A DNA stretch of 49,011 bases from Marinitenerispora sediminis (GCF_003336425.1 NZ_QEIO01000027.1:1-49011), one strand, 5' to 3'; counted from the first letter of the stretch, positions 6,514 through 18,378 are shown. The notes: a model not told the origin generated them from the sequence alone. Numbers and translations: made by a program.

Positions 6514-7677
6514 TCAGCCGGCGGGCGCCGGCGCGGTGTCCGGTCTCGCCGGGAGGGGGAAGCGCAGTGAGACCGCCGCGAGGTGGTCGCGGAGGCGTGT
6601 CTCGGCGCGGACGTGTTTGACGCTGCCGCCCTCGTCGATCACGGTCTCCGCGAGTTCGTCGAGGATGTCCTCGGTGCGCCGGGTGGGTGTCCCGCACAGC
6701 GGGCAGGTGGCGCCGGAGGGTGCGAGCCAGCCGTCGCGGTCGCAGGCCACGCCTCGCGCCGTCGCGCCGTCCTGCACGGCCAGGGTGCCCGCCGCCGCCA
6801 CGGTGCCGGCCCACAGCGAGTCGCGCAGGCCCGCGGCGGCCGGGCCGCCGCTCTCGGCCTTTTCGAAGAGCTCCGCGACCATCCGGCGCTCCTCGTCCCG
6901 CTCGTAGCGCTCGATCACGTGGTCGGCGTGCTTGCGGATGTCGTCGGGCGTGGCCGTCCCCGGGTCGAGGGTGAACGTCCCCGCCACCCGCGCCCGCAGG
7001 TCGTCGGGCAGGAAGGCGAGGAACGGCGCGACCTCGTGCCGGTGGCCGCCGATGATGAGCAGCTCGGGCGCGCCGGTGCGGAAGAGGTCCGCCAGCCGGG
7101 TCGCGACCGCGCGGAAGTGCCGCTTGCTCAGCTCCTCCGCCCGGTTGCGGACCCGGTACTCGGTGAACCAGGCGGCGAAGTCGGGCTTGCGCGGGAACTC
7201 GTCCCGGGTCCGTTCGACCTCGCGGATCTCGTCCTGGTACACCTCCCAGATCCAGGAGGCGGCCCGGTCCACCACCGCGACGCAGTACCGGTGGTACTCG
7301 TCCAGGACCGCGAGCATGGGCCGCACCCACGGTGCCGCGTCCGCCATGACGCGGTCCCGGGTGCGGCGCGGCAGGTGGAACTCCTCGAACATGCCGCGGC
7401 CGCTGCACGAGAACAGCGCGACCGTGCCGCGCGTCCACATCTCCTCGCTGGCCCGCGCCTCCAGGGCCTCGATGTCGCCGCGCAGCGACATCCGCTGCTC
7501 GCGTCCCAGCGACTCGTCCGCCGTCAGCGGGCGGATCTGGTGCAGCAGCGCGCTCAGCCGGGTCGGCAGCGCGGCGCGGTCGGCCGGGTCCACCGGAACC
7601 GACAGGTAGACGGACACGACCGGCAGGCCGCCTCCCTGGAACCGGATGGTGCGGTCGATGTCCTGCGCGGTGATCAT
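6514..7677 (-). CDS. Bacterial eRF1-like (baeRF / Vms1-related) protein
   Basis: This 387-residue protein shows the layout of bacterial relatives of eukaryotic/archaeal release factor eRF1. It has an N-terminal alpha/beta domain (about 1-130, PVVSVYLSVP), a middle domain, a Pelota/L7Ae-like region with the family motif LLIIGGHRHEVAPFLAFLP, and a C-terminal CxxC pair (CPLCGTP), perhaps half of a zinc ribbon. No GGQ tripeptide is present, so classical peptidyl-tRNA hydrolysis by that motif is not supported. Family members are thought to act at the ribosome or on tRNA in quality control. The ATG start has a strong AGGAGGAGG site 8 nt upstream. It is 60 nt downstream of clpB on the same strand and is probably the last gene of the stress operon, which suggests a job in handling stalled ribosomes during protein-folding stress. 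The function is inferred. Confidence 0.72.
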   Translation of the reverse strand: MITAQDIDRTIRFQGGGLPVVSVYLSVPVDPADRAALPTRLSALLHQIRPLTADESLGREQRMSLRGDIEALEARASEEMWTRGTVALFSCSGRGMFEEFHLPRRTRDRVMADAAPWVRPMLAVLDEYHRYCVAVVDRAASWIWEVYQDEIREVERTRDEFPRKPDFAAWFTEYRVRNRAEELSKRHFRAVATRLADLFRTGAPELLIIGGHRHEVAPFLAFLPDDLRARVAGTFTLDPGTATPDDIRKHADHVIERYERDEERRMVAELFEKAESGGPAAAGLRDSLWAGTVAAAGTLAVQDGATARGVACDRDGWLAPSGATCPLCGTPTRRTEDILDELAETVIDEGGSVKHVRAETRLRDHLAAVSLRFPLPARPDTAPAPAG

Positions 7678-7737
7678 CCCGCTCGCCTCCTCCTACTCCG
7701 TGCCGGCCGGGTGGTGCGCGGCCCGGATTCGGGCCGG

Positions 7738-10383
7738 TCACACCCCGACCTCCTCCCGTGCCTCCGGGGTCCGCGCCCCCGGGTACCCGACCGCGAGTGC
7801 GCCGTCGCGCTCGGCCACCCGGATGGTGCCGCCGTCCTCGACTACGCCGCGGATGAGCGCCCGCCCGATCCGGGTCTCGAGCTCGTGCGAGATGTAGCGG
7901 CGCAGCGGGCGCGCGCCGTAGACCGGGTCGAAGCCCTCGCGGGCGATGAGCCGCCGGGCCTCCTCGGTCAGTTCGACGGAGATACGGCGCTCGGCGAGCC
8001 TGCGGCGCAGCTCGTCGAACTGCAGGTCCACGATCCGCTCGATCTCGCGCTGCGTGAGCGGCCGGAACAGCACGACGTCGTCCAGCCGGTTGAGGAACTC
8101 GGGCCGGAAGTGCTGCCGCAGGTCGGCCATGACGCGGTCGCGCGCCTGCGGGCGGAACTCGCCCTCCGGGGTGACGCCCTCCAGCAGGTAGGCCGATCCG
8201 ATGTTGGACGTCATGATGATGACGGTGCTGCGGAAGTCCACCGTGCGCCCCTGCGCGTCGGTGATCCGGCCGTCGTCGAGCACCTGCAGCAGCGTGTTGA
8301 AGACGTCGGCGTGCGCCTTCTCGATCTCGTCGAAGAGGACCACGGAGTAGGGCCTGCGCCGGACCGCCTCGGTCAGCTGGCCGCCCTCCTCGAAGCCGAC
8401 GTAGCCGGGCGGCGCGCCGAGCAGCCGGCTGACGGTGTGCCGCTCCTGGTACTCGCTCATGTCCAGCCGGACCATGTTCTCCTCGGTGTCGAAGAGCGCC
8501 GCGGCCAGGGCCTTGGCCAGCTCGGTCTTGCCCACCCCGGTGGGGCCGAGGAAGACGAACGAGCCGATCGGCCGGCGCGGGTCCCGGATGCCGGAGCGCC
8601 CCCGGATGATGGCGTCGGAGACCAGCCGCACCGCCTCGTCCTGGCCGACCACCCGCTCCCGCAGGATCTCCTCCATCCGCAGCAGCTTCTCGCGCTCGCC
8701 CTCCCGGAGGCGGGCGACCGGGATGCCGGTCCACGCCGCGACGATCTCGGCGATCTCGTCGGCGGTCACCACCTCGCGCAGCATCCGCCGCCGGCCCTGC
8801 TTCGCGCTCAGCTGCTCCTCCTCGGCGCCCAGCCGGCGCTCCAGGTCGGCCAGCCGCCCGTACCGCAGCTCGGCCGCCCGGTTCAGGTCGTAGTCGCGTT
8901 CGGCCGCCTCCGCCTCGCGGCGGACCTGCTCGATGGCGCCGCGGAGCTCCTGCACGCGCCGGATGGCCTGCCGCTCGGCCTCCCACTGGGCCCGCGCCGC
9001 GTCCACCTGGGCGCGCAGGTCGGTGAGTTCGCGCCGCAGCTCCGCCAGCCGCTGCCCACTGGCGGGGTCGGTCTCCTTGGCGAGCGCCGCCTCCTCGATC
9101 TCCAGCCGGGTTGCCCGCCGGGTGACCTCGTCCAGCTCGGCCGGCATCGAGTCGATCTCGGTCCGCAGCCGGGCGCACGCCTCGTCCACCAGGTCGATCG
9201 CCTTGTCCGGGAGGAACCGGTCGGAGATGTAGCGGTGGCTGAGCGTCGCGGCCGCGACGAGCGCGTTGTCCTGCACCTTCACCCCGTGGAAGACCTCCAG
9301 CCGCTCGCGCAGGCCACGCAGGATCGAGACGGTGTCCTCCACCGTCGGCTCGTCGACCATGACCAGCTGGAAGCGGCGCTCCAGAGCGGCGTCGGACTCG
9401 ATGCGCCTGCGGTACTCCTGCAGCGTGGTCGCCCCGATCATGTGCAGTTCGCCCCGGGCGAGCATGGGCTTGAGCATGTTGCCCGCGTCGATGGCGCCCT
9501 CCGCGGCCCCGGCGCCGACCACGGTGTGCAGTTCGTCGACGAAGAGCAGGATGCGCCCCTGCGCCGCCTTGATCTCGCCCAGCACCGCCTTGAGCCGCTC
9601 CTCGAACTCGCCGCGGTACTTGGCGCCCGCCAGCAGGGCTCCCATGTCCAGCGCGAAGACCGTCCGGTCCCGCAGCCCCTCGGGGACGTCGCCGCGGACG
9701 ATGCGCTGGGCCAGCCCCTCCACGATGGCGGTCTTGCCGACCCCGGGATCGCCGATCAGCACCGGGTTGTTCTTGGACTTGCGGCTCAGGATCTGCACGA
9801 CCCGGCGGATCTCGGTGTCGCGCCCGATCACCGGGTCCAGGCCGCCCGAGCGCGCCTCGGCCACGAGGTCGCGCCCGTACTTCTCCAGGGCCTCGTAGGC
9901 GGACTCCGGGGTGGCGGACGTGACGCGCTGGCCGCCGCGGATCCGGGTCAGCGCGCCGAGGAACGCCTCGCGCGTGACGCCGCACTCGCGCAGCCGGCGG
10001 CCGGCCGCCCCGGCGGAGCCCTCCTCGATGAGGGCGAGCAGCAGGTGCTCGACCGAGACGTACTCGTCCTTGAGGCGGGCGGCCTCGCGGCCCGCGCTGT
10101 CCAGCAGAGCGGTCAGCCGCCGGGTGACGTAGACCTGGCCGGGCGCGACTCCGGGCCCGGTGGTGCGGGGGCGCCGGGACAGGTCGGACTCGACGCCGGC
10201 GCGCAGCGCGGCCGGGTCGGCGCCGCTGCCCTCGACCAGCCGGGCCGCCAGCCCCTCCGGCTGGTCGAGCAGCGCCAGCAGCAGGTGCTCGGCGTCGACC
10301 TCCGTGTGCCCGAGGCGCGACGCCGCGCTCTGGGCCTCCTGCAGCGCCTCCTGGGACTTCTGGGTGAGGCGGTTCATGTCCAC
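7738..10383 (-). CDS. clpB: ClpB disaggregase (AAA+ ATPase)
   Basis: ClpB is a hexameric ATPase that pulls polypeptides out of aggregates together with DnaK. The 881-residue protein has the Clp N-terminal repeat domain ([13 protein letters not shown] onward, about 1-145), NBD1 with Walker A GDPGVGKT near residue 212 and Walker [11 protein letters not shown], a long coiled-coil middle domain (about 400-530, rich in E, R, L and A), NBD2 with Walker A GPTGVGKT near 620 and Walker [12 protein letters not shown], and the C-terminal D2-small domain. The length is typical. I chose the GTG at 10383, with AAGGAG 8 nt upstream; the GTG at 10392 would sit on that ribosome site. The gene follows cbpM by 5 nt, placing it in the dnaK operon rather than alone as in many actinobacteria. 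Confidence 0.96.
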   Translation of the reverse strand: MDMNRLTQKSQEALQEAQSAASRLGHTEVDAEHLLLALLDQPEGLAARLVEGSGADPAALRAGVESDLSRRPRTTGPGVAPGQVYVTRRLTALLDSAGREAARLKDEYVSVEHLLLALIEEGSAGAAGRRLRECGVTREAFLGALTRIRGGQRVTSATPESAYEALEKYGRDLVAEARSGGLDPVIGRDTEIRRVVQILSRKSKNNPVLIGDPGVGKTAIVEGLAQRIVRGDVPEGLRDRTVFALDMGALLAGAKYRGEFEERLKAVLGEIKAAQGRILLFVDELHTVVGAGAAEGAIDAGNMLKPMLARGELHMIGATTLQEYRRRIESDAALERRFQLVMVDEPTVEDTVSILRGLRERLEVFHGVKVQDNALVAAATLSHRYISDRFLPDKAIDLVDEACARLRTEIDSMPAELDEVTRRATRLEIEEAALAKETDPASGQRLAELRRELTDLRAQVDAARAQWEAERQAIRRVQELRGAIEQVRREAEAAERDYDLNRAAELRYGRLADLERRLGAEEEQLSAKQGRRRMLREVVTADEIAEIVAAWTGIPVARLREGEREKLLRMEEILRERVVGQDEAVRLVSDAIIRGRSGIRDPRRPIGSFVFLGPTGVGKTELAKALAAALFDTEENMVRLDMSEYQERHTVSRLLGAPPGYVGFEEGGQLTEAVRRRPYSVVLFDEIEKAHADVFNTLLQVLDDGRITDAQGRTVDFRSTVIIMTSNIGSAYLLEGVTPEGEFRPQARDRVMADLRQHFRPEFLNRLDDVVLFRPLTQREIERIVDLQFDELRRRLAERRISVELTEEARRLIAREGFDPVYGARPLRRYISHELETRIGRALIRGVVEDGGTIRVAERDGALAVGYPGARTPEAREEVGV

Positions 10384-10388
10384 GGCGG

Positions 10389-10724
10389 TCACTCCTTGCG
10401 GCGCAGTTCGGCTTCCAGCCGGTCAATGCGGTCGAGCAGGTCCAGGACCACGCCGACCGCGGCGTAGTTGAGCGAGAGTCCGGCGCGCAGCCGCTGGATC
10501 CGGGCGGCGGCGGCCGGCGCGCTCGGGGCGAACCACAACTCGCCGCGGGCGTCGCGGACCGCGTCCACGAGCCCGAGGGCGACGAGGCGGCGCAGCAGGT
10601 CGGGGTGCAGGCCGGCGTGCCGGGCGGTGGCCTCCAGGCTGATCCGGGGCGGCCGGGCCAGCGGGTAGCGCACCCGGACCCGCTGCGCCTCGCGGACCGC
10701 GCCGGTGGTCGGACGCGTGCTCAT
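10389..10724 (-). CDS. cbpM: Chaperone modulator CbpM (MerR-like fold)
   Basis: This 111-residue protein fits the CbpM family, small proteins that bind the J-domain of CbpA and restrain its stimulation of DnaK. An N-terminal MerR-type winged helix is visible ([26 protein letters not shown]), followed by the dimerisation helix ([38 protein letters not shown]). The W/Y-x-G/A-V-ALxLxDxIxxLExE pattern there is CbpM-like. HspR, the DNA-binding repressor normally found at this place in actinobacterial dnaK operons, has a longer C-terminus and a different recognition helix. The start is an ATG with GAGGAG upstream, overlapping the cbpA stop by 4 nt (ATGA), so the two partners are translationally coupled. 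A residual DNA-binding role cannot be excluded. Confidence 0.75.
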   Translation of the reverse strand: MSTRPTTGAVREAQRVRVRYPLARPPRISLEATARHAGLHPDLLRRLVALGLVDAVRDARGELWFAPSAPAAAARIQRLRAGLSLNYAAVGVVLDLLDRIDRLEAELRRKE

Positions 10725-11647
10725 GACGGCCTCCTCGGGTCGAAGGCCGACACGGCGGCCAGCTCCTCGAAGAGCTCCCGCTCGCGGGCGCTCGGCCGCG
10801 GCGGCACCGCCACCCGGACCTCGGCGTACAGGTCGCCGGGCTCGCCGTCCGGGTCGGGCAGGCCCTGGCCGCGCAGCCGCAGCCGCCGGCCGCTCGAGGA
10901 GCCCGTCGGGACGCGGACCATCGCCTCGCCGCCCGGGGTCGGCACCGGCACCCGCGCCCCGAGCGCCGCCTCCCACGGCGTGACCCGCAGGTCGACGTGG
11001 ACGTCGCGCCCGTCCAGCCGGAAGCGCGGGTGCGGCGCGATGCGCACCACGAGGTAGAGGTCGCCGCGCGGACCGCCGGCAACGCCCCGCCCGCCCTCGC
11101 CGGGCAGCCGGATCCGCTGCCCGGCCACCGTGCCGGGCGGGACGCGCACGTCGTACTCGCGGGTCCCCTCCGGGCCGGCGAGCGTGACGTGCCGGGTGCC
11201 GCCGCGGTAGGCGTCGGCCACGCCCAGCTCCAGCTCGGCCTCCTGGTCGGCCCCGGGCACCGGGCCGGTGCTGCGGCCGCCGAACAGCCCGCCGAGCAGG
11301 TCGTCCAGGTCGACGCCCACTCCGCCGAAGCCGGTCTCGACGTGCACACCGCCCCGCCCGGCGCGCCCGCCGCGGCGCCGGCGGCCGCCGGAGCCCGCCG
11401 CCACGCGTTCGTCCACGTCCTGCGGGACCCGCCGGAAGTCGGGACCGAACCTGTCGTAGCGCGCCCGGGTGCCGGGGTCGGACAGCACCTGGTAGGCGTC
11501 GTTGGCCTCCTTGAAGCGCTCCTCGGCCACGGGGTCGGCGTTGAGGTCGGGGTGGTAGCGGCGCGCCAGCTTCCGGTACGCCTGCTGGACCTCCTCGGTG
11601 GTCGCGTTGCGCGACACGCCCAGCACCTCGTAGTAGTCGCGTGCCAT
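10721..11647 (-). CDS. cbpA: CbpA-type DnaJ co-chaperone lacking the zinc-finger domain
   Basis: This 308-residue J-protein stimulates DnaK ATPase and delivers clients. The J-domain (1-70) has [18 protein letters not shown] and the HPD motif in [10 protein letters not shown] Gly/Arg-rich linker (about 75-120) follows, then the two beta-barrel substrate-binding domains ([63 protein letters not shown]) and a C-terminal dimerisation segment. The CxxCxGxG repeats of true DnaJ are absent, so this is a class II/CbpA-type protein. The pairing with CbpM immediately downstream supports this. It lies between grpE and cbpM with a 7-nt gap to grpE. Confidence 0.9.
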   Translation of the reverse strand: MARDYYEVLGVSRNATTEEVQQAYRKLARRYHPDLNADPVAEERFKEANDAYQVLSDPGTRARYDRFGPDFRRVPQDVDERVAAGSGGRRRRGGRAGRGGVHVETGFGGVGVDLDDLLGGLFGGRSTGPVPGADQEAELELGVADAYRGGTRHVTLAGPEGTREYDVRVPPGTVAGQRIRLPGEGGRGVAGGPRGDLYLVVRIAPHPRFRLDGRDVHVDLRVTPWEAALGARVPVPTPGGEAMVRVPTGSSSGRRLRLRGQGLPDPDGEPGDLYAEVRVAVPPRPSARERELFEELAAVSAFDPRRPS

Positions 11648-11654
11648 CGGCCCC

Positions 11655-12263
11655 TCACCCCCGCTCGGCGGTCACGGCGACCGCGGCCGGGCGCAGCTGC
11701 CGCCCGGGCTCCCCGTAGCCGGGCCGCAGCGCGCGCACCACCGTCCCCGGCGGCTCGTCGCCAGCCTCGGTCACCTCCATGACCTCGTGCCACGCCGGGT
11801 CGAAGGGCGTCCCGACCTCGTCGTGGCGCGGGTAGCCGAGCGCGGCGAGGACACCGACCGCCTGGTCGCGCACCGCCCGCACGCCGACCGCCATCGGATC
11901 GTGCGCGGACCCGGCGTCCGCCTCGGCGTGGGCGAGCGCGAGGTCGAGGTTGTCGACGACGGGCAGCCACGCGGCGGCGACGCGGTCGCGCTCGGCCTCG
12001 CGTTCGCGGACGAGTTCGGCGGCGTAGCGCTTGCGGAGGTTGTCGAGGTCGGCCAGGGTCCGCCGCCAGCGGTCCGCGAGCTCCTCCGCGCTCAGGTCCA
12101 GTTCCGTCCGGTGGCGCGGGGCCTCGGGGCCGGGCGCCGTGCGGTCGGCCCCGGTCGCGGGGCCGGCCGGCGCGGCCGCGTCCCGGCCGTCCGGCTCCGC
12201 GGGGCGCCTCCGCGTCTCAGCCGGGTCCGGCGCACCGGGGGCGTCTGGTCGCTCGGTGGTCAT
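11655..12263 (-). CDS. grpE: GrpE nucleotide-exchange factor
   Basis: GrpE releases ADP from DnaK. The 202-residue protein has a disordered Pro/Glu/Arg-rich head (about 1-60), the long dimerising helix ([30 protein letters not shown]) and the beta-wing domain ([19 protein letters not shown]...[12 protein letters not shown]) that contacts DnaK. The final LRPAAVAVT motif is standard. It starts at ATG with GAGGTG upstream and is 9 nt after dnaK. Confidence 0.93.
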   Translation of the reverse strand: MTTERPDAPGAPDPAETRRRPAEPDGRDAAAPAGPATGADRTAPGPEAPRHRTELDLSAEELADRWRRTLADLDNLRKRYAAELVREREAERDRVAAAWLPVVDNLDLALAHAEADAGSAHDPMAVGVRAVRDQAVGVLAALGYPRHDEVGTPFDPAWHEVMEVTEAGDEPPGTVVRALRPGYGEPGRQLRPAAVAVTAERG

Positions 12264-12272
12264 GTCCGCACC

Positions 12273-14174
<1,902 letters not shown>

Positions 14175-14966
14175 GGGACTTGCCTGCCTTCCTGCGGGTC
14201 GTAGCGGTCCGCCCGGAGCCGGTCGGGCCGGGACGGTCGGCCGCCCGCGGCCACCGGCGGCGGGTCATGCCCGCTCGGTCGGTGCACCGGCGGGCCGCCC
14301 GGCGCGGGGGCCGGCCGGCGGGCCGTGGTCCGGCCCCGCCGCGATCCCGACCGTGCGCGGCCGCCGCGGCCGGGTGGACGGGCCCCGGATCGCCGGCACG
14401 CCGGGCCGCGCGCTCGCGGCGGCCCGGTCCGCGTCGGGATGGCCGCCGAGCAGGACGCGCCGCCCGGAGACCCCGTACCCGCGCCCGTCCACCGCCGCTA
14501 TGGGAATCGCCGGTGCACCGGCGCGGGACGCGGCCGGCGCGGGACCGGCCCATCGGGGCGCCTGCGCGGGTGTCCGCCCGCGGCCGCCAAGCCGCCCGAT
14601 CCGGATCAGTGTCATGGTCGAGGCCCCCGCCCTCGTCTGCCCTGCTCCCTGCTCCGCCCGCTCCGCCGCGCCGGCCGCGCGCCGAATGTGCGCCGCGTCC
14701 CGCCGCGTCGACCGGGGACCTCGCGGTTCCCGGCGCGGGCAGCCGCCGCCGGCCGGCGGGTCCCGGTGCTCTCAGGGTCGCAGCTCGCCGGCGGCCCGCG
14801 CGTGCGCCCGCGAGGGGGAAATCCGCGCCCGGGATGGCCCTGGTGGTACAAGTCCGCGCAGGTCGGGCGGCCTTCCGCCCGGTCCGCGGACGGTCCGACC
14901 CCATAGCATGGAGGGTGCTGGACGCCGGAGCACGGCGGGCAACGCAGCCGAGCGAGAGGGCATCGC
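14175..14966. other. Long divergent intergenic region between dnaK and the PucR-type gene
   Basis: About 790 bp of very GC-rich sequence without a convincing gene. I looked for the HspR operator (CTTGAGT-N7-ACTCAAG) and for CIRCE and found neither. A weak candidate -10 (TAGCAT, 14904-14909) precedes the PucR-type gene. A 116-codon minus-strand frame (14265-14615) has no good ribosome site. Confidence 0.5.
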
Positions 14967-16724
14967 ATGGGCGGCACCCCGGCACGATCAGTCGGCCCGG
15001 TCGCGGCGCCGCGCGAGCCGGAGCCGGTGGTCCACCACCTGCTCGCCCGATCGGCGCTGCTGCTCACCGAGCGCGACGAGGAGGACATCCTCCGGTTCGC
15101 CGCGGGCGCGGTGGCCGACCTGGGGCCCTTCCGGGCCGAGGTCTGCTACCTGGTCCGGGACCGGCGGCTGGTGCGGTGCGAGGCCGACGTCCCCGGCCGG
15201 CCGCCCGACGCCCGTGTCGATGCCGAGGTCGCGGCGCTGGACGGCCGCGGCGGAGAGATCCCGCTCCCGGGTGCGCCCTGGTGCCGGGCGTTCGCGCTGC
15301 CCGGGCCGCACGGCAACCGGGGCTATCTCGTGGTCTCCGCCGCCGGCCCGCCGAGCGGCCGCGAGGTGCTCCTGCTCGACGCGCTCGCGCGGGCGGTGGC
15401 GGCCGCGCTCGCCGCGGCCGGGACGCTGCGGGCGGAACGCGGCCGTGCGGCGGGGCTGCGCCGGCGGGTCGCCGCCTACCAGGCGGAGAACGACCGGCTG
15501 CGCCGGGCCGTCGAGGAGGCGGAGTCGGAGCGGCGCGGGCTCGCCGCCCGGGTCGCCGCCTTGGAGCGCGAGCGGTCGATGCGCGACCGCCTGCTGAACG
15601 CCGCCGCGGGCGAGGGGGAGACCGGGATCGCGCGCGTGCTGCACCGGCTGACGCGGCTGCCCGTCGTGGTGGAGGACCGGTTCGGGCGTCCGCGGGCGAC
15701 GGCCGGGTCGGCGGGGCCGGGTCCGCGCCCGGCGGGCGACCGGGGGGAGGCCGTCCGCCGGGCGGCACGGCAGCGCCGGGTGGTGCGCGACGGAGACCGG
15801 CTCATCGCACTCGTCCAGCCGCGCGGCGAGGTGCTCGGCGTCCTCGCGCTGTTCGATCCGGAGCGGCGGGCCGGGGCGGACGAGGAGGGCGCGCTGGAGT
15901 GCGCGGCGTCCGTCCTGGCCTGGGAGTTGGTCCGGCTGCGCGACCTCGCGGAGGCCGAGTCGCGGCTGCGGCGGGAGCTCGTCGACGACCTGGTCAGCGG
16001 CACGGCGGCGGACAGCGTGCGCGACCGCGCGGCGGCCGCCGGGCACGACCTGCGCGGCCCGCACCGCGTCGCCGTACTCCGGCCGGCCGGGCCGGCGGAC
16101 GGCGACGCGGTGCGCCGGGCCGGGCACGCCGCCGAGAGCACCGGCGTGCCGGCCCTGGTCGCGGCGTGCGACGGGCTGGTCGTCGCCGTGGCGGCGGAGT
16201 CGCCGGAGGCGGCATCGTTCCACGCCGCGCTCGCCGCCGACCTCGGCCCTGTCGGGGTGGGCGGGCGCTGCCCCGTCCCGGAGCGCCTGCCGCGTTCGTT
16301 CGAGGAGGCGCGGCTGGCGCTCGACGTCCGGGCGTCCTCGCCCGAGCCGCGGGGAGTGACGGCCTTCGACGATCTGGGCGTCTACCGGATCCTCGGCGCG
16401 CGGGACGGCGAGGTGGCCCGGTTCATGACCGAGTGGCTGGCGCCGCTGCTCGACTACGACCGGCGGCACGGCTCCGACCTGGTGCGCACGCTCGCCCGCT
16501 ACCTGGACTGCGGCGGCAGCTACGACCGCACCGCCTCCGCGCTGGTGGTCCACCGCAGCACGCTCCGGTACCGGCTGCGGCGCATCCGCGAGATCACCGG
16601 GTACGACCTGGCCGATCCCGACCAGCGGCTCAACCTGCACGTGGCGACCCGGATCTGGAACGTCCGCGGCGGGGTTGGCCCGGCCGCGGCGTCGGAGGGA
16701 CGGCCGCCCCCGGTGGGGCCCTAG
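14967..16724 (+). CDS. PucR/CdaR-family transcriptional regulator
   Basis: This 585-residue regulator begins with a GAF-like sensor region (about 25-150), then a coiled coil (about 155-210, rich in R, A, E and L), a second less clear sensor domain, and a C-terminal PucR helix-turn-helix of the HTH_30 type. The HTH is shown by TLARYLDCGGSYDRTASALVVHRSTLRYRLRRIREITGYDL...RLNLHVATRIW. Family members sense small metabolites and often activate neighbouring catabolic genes. Here no target operon lies downstream, because two insertion-sequence remnants start at the stop codon. The TAG stop (16722-16724) is part of the IS terminal repeat, so the last residues before it (EGRPPPVGP) may not be the ancestral C-terminus. 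The HTH itself is complete. It is divergent from dnaK. Confidence 0.87.
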   Translation: MGGTPARSVGPVAAPREPEPVVHHLLARSALLLTERDEEDILRFAAGAVADLGPFRAEVCYLVRDRRLVRCEADVPGRPPDARVDAEVAALDGRGGEIPLPGAPWCRAFALPGPHGNRGYLVVSAAGPPSGREVLLLDALARAVAAALAAAGTLRAERGRAAGLRRRVAAYQAENDRLRRAVEEAESERRGLAARVAALERERSMRDRLLNAAAGEGETGIARVLHRLTRLPVVVEDRFGRPRATAGSAGPGPRPAGDRGEAVRRAARQRRVVRDGDRLIALVQPRGEVLGVLALFDPERRAGADEEGALECAASVLAWELVRLRDLAEAESRLRRELVDDLVSGTAADSVRDRAAAAGHDLRGPHRVAVLRPAGPADGDAVRRAGHAAESTGVPALVAACDGLVVAVAAESPEAASFHAALAADLGPVGVGGRCPVPERLPRSFEEARLALDVRASSPEPRGVTAFDDLGVYRILGARDGEVARFMTEWLAPLLDYDRRHGSDLVRTLARYLDCGGSYDRTASALVVHRSTLRYRLRRIREITGYDLADPDQRLNLHVATRIWNVRGGVGPAAASEGRPPPVGP

Positions 16725-17622
16725 ACGAGTAGTTCCTTTGTGGTTAGTGGTCGTAGGCGGTCAGGGACTTCATGACCGGTGCGCCGGTGTGGTGGTTGTG
16801 CCAGATCGCCGCGGCCATGGCCAGGATCCGCTGGCCGACCCGGACCGTGACCCCCTCGGCGGTGCGTCCGCCGTGGCGCTCCAGATCGAGTTGGCCTTTC
16901 AACGTGTCGTTGACCGACTCGATCAACTGCCGCACCCCTTTGAGTAGGTGCTCGGCGGGGCGGGTCTTCTCCCGCTTGGAAGAGGGCCGCGGCAGCGTGA
17001 CTCCCCGTTCGGCGAGCCCGGCCTCAAACGCTTTGGAGGCGAAGCCCTGGTCGGCGGTCAGCAGCAGCCCGGGCCGGTGGGCGGCCAGGTCCGGCTCGGC
17101 TTGGGGCCTGGCGGCCAGCACCTGCCGCTCGTCGATTTCGGGGCTGGCCAGAGCCCAGGTGACGGGCATCCTCGAGGGGGGTGCAGACCAGGAACAGGCG
17201 CCGTCCCCAGTAGAACCGCGAGTGGGAGCGGCAGTAGCCGCAGGCGGCCCATCCGGCCAGGTGGGATCGTTGCACCGTGGGGCGGGAGCGTCCGCACTCC
17301 ACGGGGGTGGAATCGGGTGGCCGCTTGTTGTAGCCGGGGCGTTGGGGCGGGTAGGAGAACATGTGGCCGAGCCTGGCGTGGACGAACCGCATCCAGCGGG
17401 CCTTGGAGGTGGAGCCGAGCAGCGCCTGGGCAACGGCCAGGCACAGCAGCTCGGAGTCGATGAGCCGTGGCGGGCGCCGCATGCACCCGTTCAGCTCCAG
17501 GTGGTCGTCGATTCTCACGTCAAGTGCGGTCAGGAGGGTGTCCAGGTCTTGCGTCACAACTTGATCCTGGACGCCCTCTCTTCATGCCCGGACACCTCCA
17601 CACATCGGAACTACTCCTCTAG
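16721..17622 (-). mobile_element. Decayed IS982-family insertion sequence
   Basis: The ends form 16-bp inverted repeats with one mismatch: CTAGACGAGTAGTTCC (16721-16736) and GGAACTACTCCTCTAG (17607-17622). Between them lies a broken IS982-type transposase on the minus strand. No target duplication is visible because the right end abuts another element. The left end supplies the stop codon of the PucR-type gene. Confidence 0.8.
16744..17557 (-). pseudogene. IS982-family transposase, frameshifted and internally deleted
   Basis: The N-terminal part (from 17557) reads DTLLTALDVRIDD...LLCLAVAQALLGSTSKARW...YPPQRPGYNKR, typical of actinobacterial IS982 transposases. It then jumps to DSTPVECGRSRPTVQRSHLAGW. 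About 30 residues that normally lie between GYNKR and the first catalytic Asp (DSTP) are missing, with the junction near 17313-17324. A frameshift at the run of six G (17176-17181) moves the rest into another frame: VTWALASPEIDERQVL, LLLTADQGFASKAFE and RQLIESVNDTLKGQLDLERHGGRT, ending AYDH. With both lesions the protein cannot be active. It may still be a substrate for a transposase acting in trans. Confidence 0.85.
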
Positions 17623-18275
17623 GCAGGGTTTGTTGAACGGGTGAGGTCACGTAGCCGGGTACGGATGGAGGGGACGTGAATGGTTCCGTCGTCGACCGCG
17701 GCCCTCGTGCCGTACCCGGTCGCTGCCGCCCGGTTCTGTTTGCGCAGGTTGATGGAGTGTTCGACGGTGGTGCGGTCCCGGTGGGCGCCCCGGTCGAAGG
17801 CCGGGGGTCTTCCGCCCCGCGACCCGCGCCTGCGGTGGTTCCCGCGCTGGAGACCAGGTGGGTCTTGGTGGTCAGCCCGCCCCGGGGGCCGGCCGGGTGC
17901 TTGGGATGCGTTTCTTTCGTGCCGGGCCGCGTCCCCTATTCTCGCGGCCCCGGCGGCGTGGTGGTGGGGGCGGACCATGGTGGAGTCCGCGGAGATGTCG
18001 AGGGGTTCGCCGGTGGCGGTGTCGGTGCGCAGCCGTTCGGCGATGCGGTTGCGGGGGCCGTCCAGTGACCAGCGGCGGTGCCGCCCCGCGGTGGTCTCCC
18101 CGGGGGCGTACCGTTCGGGCAGGTCTCCCCAGGGGGTGCCAGTGCGAGGGCGAAAGAGGACGGCGTTGCCGACGTGCCGGTGGTGGTCCCACCGCTGGCC
18201 TTTGCGGGGATGGGCGGGCATGAGCGGGGGCGGGCAGGCCCCCTCGGCGTCGGTGGGTTCCTGGCCTCGGACCAT
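17619..18275 (-). pseudogene. IS5-family transposase remnant
   Basis: Recognisable segments are EPTDAEGACPPPLMP...GQRWDHHRHVGNAVLFRPRTGTPWGDLPERY near the start, then RRWSLDG and the first catalytic region ISADSTMVRPHHHAAGA. After that the frame is corrupted and short, keeping only RGSRGGRPPAFDR and a scrambled DRTTVEHSINLRKQNRAAATGY, the relic of the ERCFNRLKQWRGIATRYDK end. The central third with the second catalytic Asp is missing. It is inactive. Confidence 0.8.
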
Positions 18276-18336
18276 GTCGGCACACGGTTCCAGAGCACCG
18301 GCTCATTCCGCGGACCTTCCAAGAAACACGACCTAG
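17619..18336 (-). mobile_element. Decayed IS5-family (IS427-like) insertion sequence
   Basis: A broken IS5-type transposase gene is bounded by CTAG at 17619-17622 and at 18333-18336. Imperfect inverted ends lie just inside (GCAGGGTTTGTT against GTCGTGTTTCTT, 8 of 12). Known family trait: the IS427 group targets (C)TA(G). The left CTAG is shared with the end of the IS982-like element. Confidence 0.65.
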
Positions 18337-18378
18337 TACCTTCAGCCGGGGATAGGTCGCAGACGGGAGGCGCGGCGG

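Noticed and set aside
6494-10467. Very long open frames on both strands over clpB and the eRF1-like gene (over 1,290 codons each)
   Set aside because: They are products of extreme GC codon bias. Their translations are Arg/Pro/Gly-rich without domain motifs, while the minus-strand frames 7738-10383 and 6514-7677 carry clear family motifs.
14265-14615. A 116-codon minus-strand frame starting MTLIRIGRLGG
   Set aside because: No ribosome site and Pro/Ala/Gly/Arg-rich content typical of non-coding GC-rich DNA.
14175-14966. HspR (HAIR) or CIRCE operator upstream of dnaK
   Set aside because: I searched by eye for CTTGAGT/ACTCAAG and TTAGCACTC/GAGTGCTAA and found no acceptable match.
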